The notes below the pieces were generated by a model that was not told the origin of the DNA, ran no database searches, and worked only from the letters and a program-made list of their open reading frames with translations. Position numbers and translations under genes: made by a program. A stretch of DNA of 18,389 bases from Nitrospira sp. (GTDB taxonomy: Bacteria > Nitrospirota > Nitrospiria > Nitrospirales > Nitrospiraceae): NCBI GenBank assembly GCA_024998705.1, contig JACOEF010000148.1, positions 1 to 18,389 of the forward strand. Direction: 5' to 3'. How positions within the stretch are numbered: the stretch's first letter is position 1; each line of letters begins with the position of its first letter. Below are positions 7,189-14,311 of the stretch, piece by piece.

Positions 7189-8308
7189 GGTGGCCATGAT
7201 CGGGATGCTGGGACTCGCGCTGGTTGCCACCTCGATGGTTCCATCGGCGGCAGCTGAGCCGAAGCTTGCGCAGGCCCCGGCGAAATCCGCTGCCTCGTCG
7301 GAACGACATCTGACGAATATCCGGCAGCTGACGTTCGGTCGCCAAAATGCCGAGGCCTACTTTTCCTTCAGCGGCAATAAACTGATTTTTCAGTCCACGA
7401 ACAATTGGATGAAAGACACGTTTGCCGCAGCGATGCATCCGTCCGACATCCCGCTCGGGTGTTATCAAATGTACGTGATGGATCTCGGAAGCGACACGAT
7501 TCGGATGGTCAGTACCGGTTCCGGCACTACGACCTGCGGATATTTTTTCCCCGGCGATCGCCGGGTCCTGTACTCCTCCACCCACCTGCGAGGTCCCAAT
7601 TGTCCTCCGAAGCCGAAGCGCGACGGAGGCGCCTATCGCTGGGCGTTGGATGACTACGATCTCTTTTCCGTCCGGATCGACGGACTGGATCCGCAACGGT
7701 TGACGAACACGCCGGGGTACGATGCCGAGGCCACGGTCTCTCCCAACGGCAAGACCATCGTATGGACTTCCATGCGCGACGGGGATTTGGATATCTACGC
7801 AATGGATCTGGACGGGACCCACCCTCGACGGTTGACGCAGGAGATCGGATACGACGGCGGCGCGTTCTTCTCGCCCGACAGCAAGCGAATCGTCTATCGC
7901 GCCCAGCATCCAAGCAATCAGGAGGAGCTGGATCAGTACAAAGCGCTGCTGGCTCAAAATCTGGTCGAGCCCGGGCGGCTGGAAATTTTTATCATGAATG
8001 CCGACGGGTCGAATAAGCAGCAGGTGACCAATAACGGCGCCTCAAACTTCTCACCGTTTTTCCACCCCGACGGCCATCGGGTGATTTTTGCGTCGAATGT
8101 GGAGACGCGGAACGAATCGGGCCGACCGGATTTTCACCTCTATCTCGTCAACGAAGACGGATCCGGGCAGGAGCGGTTGACGTTCGATGGACACTTCAAC
8201 AGCTTTCCCATGTTCTCGCCGGACGGGAAGACCCTGGTATGGGTGTCGGACCGGGGTGCGAAGGAGTCCGGGGAGTTCAATGTGTTTCTCGCCGATTGGG
8301 TTCCATGA
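7175..8308 (+). CDS. TolB-like periplasmic beta-propeller protein (PD40/WD40-like repeats)
   Basis: 377 residues from the TTG at 7175, chosen because a GAGG Shine-Dalgarno sequence lies 6 bases upstream and the resulting MKHVK n-region leads a good signal peptide (GMLGLALVATSMVPSAAA). GTG 7160 and ATG 7196 are alternatives. At least five PD40-type blades are visible, with signatures such as YFSFSGNKLIFQST, ATVSPNGKTIVWTS, FFSPDSKRIVYRA, FFHPDGHRVIFASN and MFSPDGKTLVWVSD. They are separated by DLDG/NADGSN/NEDGSG turns. No TolB N-terminal domain is obvious, so this is a TolB-related propeller and not TolB itself. It overlaps the metallopeptidase by 14 bases and its TGA overlaps the next ATG (ATGA). 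A binding or scaffolding partner of the peptidase is a reasonable inference. Confidence 0.83.
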   Translation: MKHVKVAMIGMLGLALVATSMVPSAAAEPKLAQAPAKSAASSERHLTNIRQLTFGRQNAEAYFSFSGNKLIFQSTNNWMKDTFAAAMHPSDIPLGCYQMYVMDLGSDTIRMVSTGSGTTTCGYFFPGDRRVLYSSTHLRGPNCPPKPKRDGGAYRWALDDYDLFSVRIDGLDPQRLTNTPGYDAEATVSPNGKTIVWTSMRDGDLDIYAMDLDGTHPRRLTQEIGYDGGAFFSPDSKRIVYRAQHPSNQEELDQYKALLAQNLVEPGRLEIFIMNADGSNKQQVTNNGASNFSPFFHPDGHRVIFASNVETRNESGRPDFHLYLVNEDGSGQERLTFDGHFNSFPMFSPDGKTLVWVSDRGAKESGEFNVFLADWVP

Positions 8309-9390
8309 TCGAATCAGGTGACGGGTCGGCTGCGCCGGTGACGGTGCAGCCGGAGCCACCACCGGCCAGCCCACCGATCTCGGCGGTCCTGCTCTCGGTG
8401 ATTGCCTTGCTTGGGTCGTTCGCGGCGCTGTTTTATATCGACATCCCCATCCTGTGGTTCCTTCGGTCGCACAACCTATCGGCGCTCCAATCGTTGGGTG
8501 ATCTGGGCGAGAAGCTCGGCAATGGTGGCACGCTCGTGACCATCAGCCTCGTGCTCCTGGGGATTGGGTACATGGCGAAGCGCCGGCCCCTCACACGTGT
8601 GGCGCTGGATAGCCTCCTGGCGCATGGGGTGGTGGCAATACTGGTGAACGGGCTGAAGCACATCATCGGCCGCCCGAGGCCCAGGTTGACACATTCGGGC
8701 GGGTGGCAATGGTGGCCATCGCTCGATTCAGGCCTGGATTCGTTTCCGTCCGGCCATACCTCCGCGACCGTGGCTGTGGTGACTGTGCTGGCAAGGGCGT
8801 TGCCCCGGTATCGATGGGTTCCGTTTGCTCTGGCCGCATGGGTCGGAGCCAGCCGGGTCTGGCGGGGCTCCCATTTTCCGGGTGACGTGGTGGCGGGGAT
8901 GGTGCTGGGGTTTGTGGTGGGCTCGATCTTTAATGGTCCGCTGCGCTGGTGGGGACGGTCCTGCGCGCAGGCGCTGGTTCGTATTGCCCCAGTGGTCCTG
9001 TTGCTCACTGGCCTATTTTGGGTGCTGACACATCGAATCGTCGATCCGCTGACGGATCACATCCTGCTTGCCTCCGGGATAATACTGGTAGTCGGAGGTG
9101 TGGCGTTGCGAGTGGGAGGACGTCGGAATCCGGCGAGCGACGGTGATATGACGAGAGTTGCAGCGGCGGAAGGTCTGGTCGGCCTGGGGTTAGGCGTCGT
9201 GACCGGCGCACCGGTCATCATCGGCTTGGCCGGATTATTGTGTTTCGCACGATGGAACGGGCGCGTCGCCTATACGGATGCGTGCGTGGCCGCCCCGCCT
9301 TCGCCCTCAAGCCACATCCTTTATGCGGGAGGAGTTATGGCTGTGGTGGTCGCGATCCAGGCGTGTAAAGGCCTCGTGCCGTTGCAATGA
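8305..9390 (+). CDS. PAP2-family membrane phosphatase
   Basis: 361 residues starting at the ATG that overlaps the preceding TGA (ATGA at 8305-8308). All three PAP2 phosphatase motifs are intact: K118-x6-R125-P126 (KHIIGRPRP), P148-S-G-H151, and S183-R-x5-H190-x3-D194. Several transmembrane helices surround them, and about 150 residues of extra, mostly hydrophobic sequence follow the catalytic core. The family removes phosphate from lipid phosphates such as undecaprenyl diphosphate, phosphatidic acid or lipid A. The nearby polyprenyl-dependent glycosyltransferases favour a polyprenyl or lipid A substrate, but this is inference. It is the last gene of the plus-strand operon and is followed at once by the palindromic repeat. 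Confidence 0.9.
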   Translation: MIESGDGSAAPVTVQPEPPPASPPISAVLLSVIALLGSFAALFYIDIPILWFLRSHNLSALQSLGDLGEKLGNGGTLVTISLVLLGIGYMAKRRPLTRVALDSLLAHGVVAILVNGLKHIIGRPRPRLTHSGGWQWWPSLDSGLDSFPSGHTSATVAVVTVLARALPRYRWVPFALAAWVGASRVWRGSHFPGDVVAGMVLGFVVGSIFNGPLRWWGRSCAQALVRIAPVVLLLTGLFWVLTHRIVDPLTDHILLASGIILVVGGVALRVGGRRNPASDGDMTRVAAAEGLVGLGLGVVTGAPVIIGLAGLLCFARWNGRVAYTDACVAAPPSPSSHILYAGGVMAVVVAIQACKGLVPLQ

Positions 9391-9402
9391 AGAGAGAGTG
9401 AG

Positions 9403-9525
9403 CAGGATGTTCAAAAAATCCGCCAGCGAGGCCGCAGAGAGCAAAGAGGCGAAGCGTACTCTGGTCCGTACGTTGAGCCTCGGTGCGATGCGAGAACGAA
9501 GCTGGTGGGATTTTTCAACATCCTG
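9403..9525. repeat. Palindromic intergenic repeat (REP/MITE-like), probable bidirectional terminator
   Basis: A 123-bp element between convergent genes. Its terminal 25-mers (9403-9427 and 9501-9525) are inverted repeats of each other with 21 of 25 matches. Inside is a second nested stem: GAGGC, GAAG, CGTAC, an 8-base loop, GTACG, TTGA, GCCTC (9446-9480). Each strand ends its stem with a T-run (GGTGGGATTTTT on plus, GGCGGATTTTTT on minus), so it could terminate transcription from both sides. The right end touches the stop codon of the minus-strand gene (9526-9528). I recall very similar ~130-bp elements scattered between genes in Nitrospira genomes; this needs a genome search. No transposase ORF is present. 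Confidence 0.75.
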
Positions 9526-10110
9526 TCAGTGTCCTGGAATGCGAATCGGCGGGGGCTCCGCCTCCTCCGGCACATGGATCAGCGATTGGTTGGCCAGCAG
9601 GATGTAGCCGTAGCGTTCGAGCAAGACGGGGTAGTCCATGGTTTCAAGCGGTAACCTGTTTCGAAGCGCCGCCGGTAAGAGGATCATGGTGCGTCCGGGT
9701 TGAGTCAGATAGGGCTTGATGTTCGCTTCTTCATTCTTCGGCACCACGATGGCCTTCCGCTTCGCATAAAACACCAAAGAGGGGCGTGGTTGTCCGTAGA
9801 GGATCAGCCGGTCGTTGGGGCCGAGATTGACGCCTGCGACCTCCGCCAATTGTTGGGGCGGTTCGATGACAAAGTGATGCACCAGCGGAAAAGTCAGCTG
9901 TGTGGTGGCGAGCACGACGAGGGCCAGTGATCCACCGGCAACCCAGAATACGGCCGGTCGTCTCGTTTCACTGAATCCAAAGTAGGCAATCAGGCCCATT
10001 CCCAGCAGGAAGATCGAGGCAACGGTATAGGGGCCTGGTCCAAGCGTCACTTGCCCCGCGAGGGGGAATTCATCGACTAATTTTCCTGCGAATTTCGCGT
10101 AGAGGGGCGG
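9526..10110 (-). pseudogene. C-terminal remainder of the ArnT-like glycosyltransferase, downstream of an in-frame TAG
   Basis: This is the direct continuation, in the same frame, of the gene at 10111-11325 after its TAG codon: 194 residues starting PPLYAKFAGKLV. It contains two further hydrophobic helices (VASIFLLGMGLIAYFGF and VFWVAGGSLALVVLA). A soluble alpha/beta tail follows (RLILYGQPRPSLVFYAKR, PGRTMILLPAALRNRL), as in the C-terminal periplasmic part of bacterial ArnT/GT39 enzymes. No lesion other than the TAG is visible. A GTG at 10050 could be called as a start, but it has no convincing Shine-Dalgarno sequence and lies inside the domain. As a stand-alone protein it is unlikely to be functional. 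Confidence 0.7.
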
Positions 10111-11325
10111 CTACGAGGCAAAGGCCAGCGCCAAGATGCTGCCGACGGCTGTCATCGTGTGGATTGCGGCGCGCAGGCCCGGAGTCGTCTGGTTAGTCAC
10201 GCAGCGGTTCCAGTAGGAGGCCGTCAAAATCGCCGCAGCGGGAAACAGCGGACCGATGTAATGCGGCAAGCGGGTGGAGGACAGGCTGAAAAACACCAAT
10301 CCTCCCAGAACCCAGGCGGCCGTGAACCATTCGAGCGCGTGGGGCAACGGATGGACATCCAGAACCGAGGTCTGCGACGGGGGCAGTGCGCCGGATTGTT
10401 TCGAGTCCCGCCAGCTGCGATAGGCTTGGTACCAGGCGAAGGGCAGCAGGCCACTCCAGGGGAAAAATCCAAGCAGGAACACGGGGAGGTAAAAGAGGAG
10501 CGTGCCGCCGTGGCCTTCCATGGTGCCGAAGAACCGGCCGATTGTGTCGCCCTGCGCCGAGGTCGTATACCGCTGTCCATGAATATTCAGCATCATGAGG
10601 TACCAGGGCAACGCCAGGAGCAGAAACAGCGCGAGGCCAGGAATGGGAAACCCGTGACGCCAGAAGTGTGACCAGGAGCGGGTGAGCCACAGATAGAGTC
10701 CAACCGCTAGGATGGGAATCAGAAAACCGATCGGGCCTTTCGTCAGGGTCGCCAGCGCCATGCCGATGTAGAAGAGCCACAGGTAGTGGCGTTCACGGCC
10801 TTCCCCATATAAGCCCAGCCAGAATCCATATAGCGACAGGGTCGTGAAGAAGATCAACACGCTGTCGGTTAGTGCCATACGGCTGAGGCCGATGATTTCT
10901 AGGTTCAGTAACAGCATGGCCGCGCCGAAGAGGCCCACCACCGGTCCTCGGCAGCGTGTCACAAAGAGATATTGGAGCAGGATAAGCCCGACACCGAAGA
11001 TGGCCGACGGGAAGCGCGCGGCGAATTCACTCACCCCGAAGACGTGATAGGAGAGGCTCATCAACCAATAGACAAACACCGGTTTGGCGAAGCGCGGCTC
11101 GTAATTGAATGTGGGGCTGATGTAATTGCCCGTTTCGTACATTTCACGGCCGGCTTCGGCGTTCCGCCCTTCATCTCGATCGGTCAGCCCGAGCGAGCCA
11201 AGTCCAACAAAGAAGAGCACGGCCGCCAGTGACAATAGCAGGACGAGCGCCAACGGTTGGATCGATCGGTCGGCCTGCGCCGGCGTCTGCGAGGACGGGT
11301 GCTGTCCGTTCATGTGAAGTTCCAT
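10111..11325 (-). CDS. ArnT-like family 39 glycosyltransferase, truncated by an in-frame TAG
   Basis: 404 residues from the ATG whose first base overlaps the stop of the LAB_N gene (TAATG); ATG 11313 is an alternative. After a first transmembrane helix comes the catalytic loop LTDRDEGRNAEAGREM (D49, D51, E52) and EPRFAKPVFVYWLM, both classic for the ArnT/PMT GT-C fold. About ten more membrane helices follow. These enzymes transfer a sugar from a polyprenyl-phosphate carrier to lipid A or another periplasmic acceptor. Translation would end at TAG 10111-10113, but the frame continues for 194 family-like residues, giving about 599 residues in total, the usual ArnT-like length. It may be a new nonsense mutation, a sequence error (for example TGG read as TAG) or readthrough. 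Confidence 0.82.
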   Translation of the reverse strand: MELHMNGQHPSSQTPAQADRSIQPLALVLLLSLAAVLFFVGLGSLGLTDRDEGRNAEAGREMYETGNYISPTFNYEPRFAKPVFVYWLMSLSYHVFGVSEFAARFPSAIFGVGLILLQYLFVTRCRGPVVGLFGAAMLLLNLEIIGLSRMALTDSVLIFFTTLSLYGFWLGLYGEGRERHYLWLFYIGMALATLTKGPIGFLIPILAVGLYLWLTRSWSHFWRHGFPIPGLALFLLLALPWYLMMLNIHGQRYTTSAQGDTIGRFFGTMEGHGGTLLFYLPVFLLGFFPWSGLLPFAWYQAYRSWRDSKQSGALPPSQTSVLDVHPLPHALEWFTAAWVLGGLVFFSLSSTRLPHYIGPLFPAAAILTASYWNRCVTNQTTPGLRAAIHTMTAVGSILALAFAS

Positions 11326-11624
11326 TAGGATTTGGTCGCCGGGGATGCCGTGCCGGAGTCGGTTTGGTTGGGACGGTGAATCAGCATGAGGTTGCGGAGA
11401 TAGACGATGCTGCCGATGCTCTGCCCGGCGATGAAAACAGGATCTTTTCGATAGATCGCATAGGCGAGTGTAATCAGTCCGCCGATCATACTCATGTACC
11501 AGAAGGCGGTCGGCACGCGACTTTCCGCATGGCGCTCGGAGGCGATCCACTGGACGACCCAGCGCATAAAGAAGATCCCCTGCCCTAGGAATCCGATAAT
11601 CAGCCAGATGGTGTCGAGTGTCAT
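11325..11624 (-). CDS. LAB_N (lipid A biosynthesis N-terminal) domain membrane protein
   Basis: 99 residues from the ATG that overlaps the GT2 stop (ATGA). It has three predicted membrane helices. It carries the LAB_N family pattern: FLGQGIFFMRWVVQWIASER, then VPTAFWYMSMIGGLITLAYA, then RKDPVFIAGQSIGSIVYLRN. Small proteins of this family commonly sit between a DPM1-like GT2 and an ArnT-like GT39, as here, and are thought to take part in handling the lipid-linked sugar; the exact role is not established. A longer open frame upstream (to 11708) lies inside the GT2 gene and is not needed. It is overlapped on both sides, so it is translated as part of the GT2-LAB_N-GT39 unit. Confidence 0.87.
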   Translation of the reverse strand: MTLDTIWLIIGFLGQGIFFMRWVVQWIASERHAESRVPTAFWYMSMIGGLITLAYAIYRKDPVFIAGQSIGSIVYLRNLMLIHRPNQTDSGTASPATKS

Positions 11625-12394
11625 AGTCGTGTGGGGGCCGAGACCGAAGGCGATGATGTCGTCGGGGCGGCACGGTATTGGTAGCGCAGGCACCGGTGCT
11701 GCATCCATCGCACGGCCACCAGGTCGTACAGGCCTTTGAAGAGGCGGTTGCCCACGCCATACTTCGACGTGCCCCGGGTGCGTGGATAGTGGCGCACCGG
11801 CACTTCGGTGACGGTGAACCCGTGCATCAAGGCGAGGGCTGGAAAGAATCGGTGCATGCCCTCGAAGAGCTGCATTTTTTCCACCACCGGGCGGCGGAAC
11901 AGCTTGAGCGAACAGCCGGTGTCGTGCACCCGATCACCGGTAACCGCGCTGCGGACGCTGTTGGCAATGCGGGAGGAAATCTTGCGTGTGAGGTTGTCGT
12001 GGCGATCTTTCCGCCAGCCGCAGACGAGGTCGAAGGTCTTGATGTGCGGAAGCAGCGTGGCGATATCCGCCGGATCGTTTTGCAGATCGCCGTCGATGGT
12101 CATGACCAAGTCCCCAGTCGATTGCTTAAACCCGGCATCGAACGCCGCCGATTGCCCGTAGTTCCGATCAAAGTGAAAGACCTTCACGGTGCGGTATTGA
12201 GCGGCTAGTCCGTCGAGTATGTCCGCCCTGCCGTCCGAACTGCCGTCGTTGATGAAGATCAATTCGAACGGAGCCGATCGCGACTCCTCCCGGCCGTCCA
12301 GGACCTTCACGAGTTGCTCAGTCAGGGGTACCAGATTGTCGCGCTCATCCTTGATGGGGATGACGACGGAGGCCCATGGGCGGGTCACAGTCAT
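11621..12394 (-). CDS. Family 2 glycosyltransferase (DPM1/ArnC-like)
   Basis: 257 residues with a GT-A fold: VVIPIKDERDNL at the N-terminus, FINDGSSDG (D50), NYGQSAAFDAGF, and the metal-binding DGD (101-103) in TIDGDLQNDP. The acceptor region is DTGCSLKLFRR. The family joins a sugar nucleotide to undecaprenyl phosphate on the cytoplasmic face. Unlike ArnC or GtrB it has no C-terminal transmembrane pair; it ends with a basic amphipathic stretch and a Ser/Pro/Thr-rich tail, as in DPM1. It has its own good promoter upstream (12446-12475) and overlaps the LAB_N gene by 4 bases. It probably makes the donor used by the GT39 two genes downstream. Confidence 0.9.
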   Translation of the reverse strand: MTVTRPWASVVIPIKDERDNLVPLTEQLVKVLDGREESRSAPFELIFINDGSSDGRADILDGLAAQYRTVKVFHFDRNYGQSAAFDAGFKQSTGDLVMTIDGDLQNDPADIATLLPHIKTFDLVCGWRKDRHDNLTRKISSRIANSVRSAVTGDRVHDTGCSLKLFRRPVVEKMQLFEGMHRFFPALALMHGFTVTEVPVRHYPRTRGTSKYGVGNRLFKGLYDLVAVRWMQHRCLRYQYRAAPTTSSPSVSAPTRL

Positions 12395-12445
12395 GGAGCG
12401 GAAACAGTTCCTTCACGCAGCGGTTTGTCCGTGTGCACGGCGCCC

Positions 12446-12475
12446 ATTCTACAAAACGCATAGAGGGGTGGTCAA
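12446..12475 (-). promoter_or_regulatory. Probable promoter of the GT2-LAB_N-GT39 operon
   Basis: On the minus strand: -35 TTGACC (12475-12470), 18-bp spacer, -10 TAGAAT (12451-12446) preceded by TTTTG. The predicted transcript start is near 12438, leaving a leader of about 45 bases before the GT2 ATG. It lies in the only sizeable gap between the ABC gene and GT2, so the glycosyltransferases can be expressed separately from the ABC gene. Confidence 0.6.
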
Positions 12476-12505
12476 ACGGTTCCGTCCCAGGCTGTGTGGC
12501 TGCGT

Positions 12506-13087
12506 TCATGAATCGAGCAAGATTCGACGATCAACAAAGGCCGAGAAGTTCGGATCGTTGGACAGGAAGATGACCGACCAGAGTTCATCTTTGGCACAGA
12601 GGCGGCGAAGCAGCACTTCACGTGTGGCCGGCAGCATGTTGTGGAGGGTGCCGTCGAAGATCAGTAGTTGCGGTCGTATGACAATCGCGCGGGCTACGAG
12701 GAGCCGCAGGATTTGACTCATGGAGAGGGTGTTTTCCAGGCTGGACACGCGCGTATTCAATCCCTGCGGCAGCGCATCGATGTCGTGGTCCAGTTCGACG
12801 AACCGGAGCGCCCATTGGAGGTCTTGGTAGTCGATCGTGGGCCGGCCAAGGGTGATGTTCTCTTCGAGCGTGCCGTCCAGCAGCGTGGGATGGGAATCGA
12901 GGACAAGTCCGCGAACCCGGCTGATCGAGTCGCGGCTCACCTCGACCACATTCATGTCGTTGTACCGAATGAACCCGGCCGCCGGCGGGTGTAGTCCGGC
13001 CAGGATCTTGGCGAGAGCGGTCTTCGTGTTGTTCGTGCCGCAGAGGACGGCCACCTTCTCCCCAGGCGCGACATCGAAAGACACGTT
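12506..13087 (-). pseudogene. Degenerate ABC ATPase domain, downstream of an in-frame TAG
   Basis: In-frame continuation of the transporter at 13088-14200 after its TAG (codon 371): 193 residues forming the nucleotide-binding domain. The overall ABC pattern is easy to follow (NVSFDVAPGEKVAVL, DGTLEENITLG, ARAIVIRPQLLIFD), but catalytic motifs are lost. Walker A is CGTNNTKT (387-394) with only Lys and Thr kept. The Q-loop Gln is replaced (LDSHP). The signature is LSMSQ (492-496). The residue after the Walker B Asp516 is Gly517 where a catalytic Glu is expected. The H-loop His is absent (FLSNDPN). Even with the TAG read through, efficient ATP hydrolysis is unlikely. A GTG at 13084 has no Shine-Dalgarno sequence. 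Confidence 0.75.
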
Positions 13088-14200
13088 CTAGAAGATCGGC
13101 GCGCCATCCGGACCGCAATAAGAGAGGTTCCGGCATGTCATGCGGATGCCGGCTGCTCCGAACTGTGCCGCCGGGACGTCTTCCTGTGCGCCGTCCTCCT
13201 CGGTCGGCAGGGAGAAGACCGCGGCGATTTCTCGACAGGAGACAAAGGTAAAGAACATGGCGACCATGCGTCGGGCCAGGGTATCCATGTTGACCAGCAG
13301 GTTGCCGACCAACACTTCGGCGGCGGCGAATTGCCCGACGGTCAGTTGTCCATCCACCACGAGGAGTCCGGCGGTGATGAGCAACCCGCTGTGGCCGACG
13401 ACTTGCCAGAGGGCCGCTGCTTTGTACTGCCGCCCGGTTAGTGTGTCGGATCGGCGCTGCCGAATTCGGGCGTAGGTGCGGGTCAAGGTATCGGTGCGTT
13501 CAAGGAGATACGGGCTGTCGCCTGCGGCTCGCAGATGGGGGAGATTGTGCGCGATGTTTTGAATCCAGCCGAAAATATCGTAGTGGAGTCGAGACATCTC
13601 CAGGGTGATGAAGAAGCCGCCGCGTCCGAAGAGCGTCAGTAATCCCACAAAGCCCAGAATCAATACCAGAATGTAGAGCACGAAAAAGGGGTGAACCAGG
13701 ATCAGCATGGTCACCCCGATGGTACCGACCACGGCGACATTAAACAGGTCCGCCACCATGGCCACCAATGCGCGAGTCAGCAGGTCGGCCTCCATGAACC
13801 GATAGGCCTGCGGTGTGGCGAACGTATCGTCGCGGAGGCGGGGAAGGAGGCGTGTGAATCCGATCGCGACGCGCGTGTAGATTCGTTGTTGGAGGGTCTC
13901 CACGGCGCGCGCCTGCAGCACACGGAACGCCGCGACCCCGGTCAGGGAGCTGGCGACGAACAGCGTCAACGTAAAGATCATGCGAGGTTCCATCGCGAAG
14001 GAGAACGTGCTGACGAGCTCCTGAACGGCAATGGGGACACAGAGGAGAAAGAGCCCGATGGCGACGGAGTAAGACGCGATGATGCCGAGGATCGATCGCT
14101 CCAGCTTCAGCAACATCCCGAGGTGGGCGAAGATATCGTGAAGGACCTCAGTGAGTTGATACTGGGGATAGGTTGGGGTTGTGGTGGGACCCTGATGCAC
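13088..14200 (-). CDS. ABC exporter-type half-transporter, membrane domain, truncated by an in-frame TAG
   Basis: 370 residues from the GTG at 14200, chosen because AGGAG lies 5 bases upstream; GTG 14206 sits on top of that Shine-Dalgarno sequence. It has an exporter-type membrane domain (roughly residues 25-310) with helices such as IIASYSVAIGLFLLCVPIAV, MIFTLTLFVASSLTGVAAF and HPFFVLYILVLILGFVGLL. The start of the ATPase domain follows (IRMTCRNLSYCGPDGAPIF). Translation then meets TAG at 13088-13090, exactly where such proteins read on into the NxSF strand, which is present next door. Together the two parts would make a 564-codon half-transporter. The residue lost at the TAG would usually be polar or charged, so a single-base change from CAG, AAG or GAG is a simple explanation. 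Substrate unknown; the envelope-glycan context suggests a lipid-linked cargo. Confidence 0.78.
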   Translation of the reverse strand: MHQGPTTTPTYPQYQLTEVLHDIFAHLGMLLKLERSILGIIASYSVAIGLFLLCVPIAVQELVSTFSFAMEPRMIFTLTLFVASSLTGVAAFRVLQARAVETLQQRIYTRVAIGFTRLLPRLRDDTFATPQAYRFMEADLLTRALVAMVADLFNVAVVGTIGVTMLILVHPFFVLYILVLILGFVGLLTLFGRGGFFITLEMSRLHYDIFGWIQNIAHNLPHLRAAGDSPYLLERTDTLTRTYARIRQRRSDTLTGRQYKAAALWQVVGHSGLLITAGLLVVDGQLTVGQFAAAEVLVGNLLVNMDTLARRMVAMFFTFVSCREIAAVFSLPTEEDGAQEDVPAAQFGAAGIRMTCRNLSYCGPDGAPIF

Positions 14201-14204
14201 AAAC

Positions 14205-14233
14205 ACTCCTACCGCGTGGGCGCTGGTAGGAGT
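14205..14233 (-). promoter_or_regulatory. Perfect 9-bp hairpin burying the Shine-Dalgarno sequence of the ABC gene
   Basis: ACTCCTACC (14205-14213 on plus) and GGTAGGAGT (14225-14233) are perfect inverted repeats around an 11-base loop. In the minus-strand mRNA the 3' arm carries AGGAG (14210-14206), the Shine-Dalgarno sequence for GTG 14200. The start codon lies just outside the stem, so the folded RNA would hide the ribosome site. It could be an RNA switch, a target of a binding protein or sRNA, or a DNA operator. Confidence 0.65.
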
Positions 14234-14311
14234 TATCAGCCGAGCGCGAGGCGCGCGACCGGCGGTTCTTGGTGAACTCCATCACCTGGTGGATTTGCTC
14301 TAACTGAGCGA

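Noticed and set aside
6134..7957. A 607-codon open frame on the minus strand across the metallopeptidase and TolB-like genes
   Set aside because: It is antisense to two genes with clear signal peptides and motifs; its translation is Arg/Pro-rich with no domain, as expected for a shadow frame in GC-rich DNA.
10159..10671. A 170-codon plus-strand frame opposite the GT39 gene
   Set aside because: Gln/Gly/Arg-rich low-complexity translation; the minus strand codes for conserved GT39 helices.
13691..14275. A 194-codon plus-strand frame opposite the ABC membrane domain
   Set aside because: Highly charged His/Asp/Gly/Arg composition typical of the antisense of membrane-helix codons; no domain.
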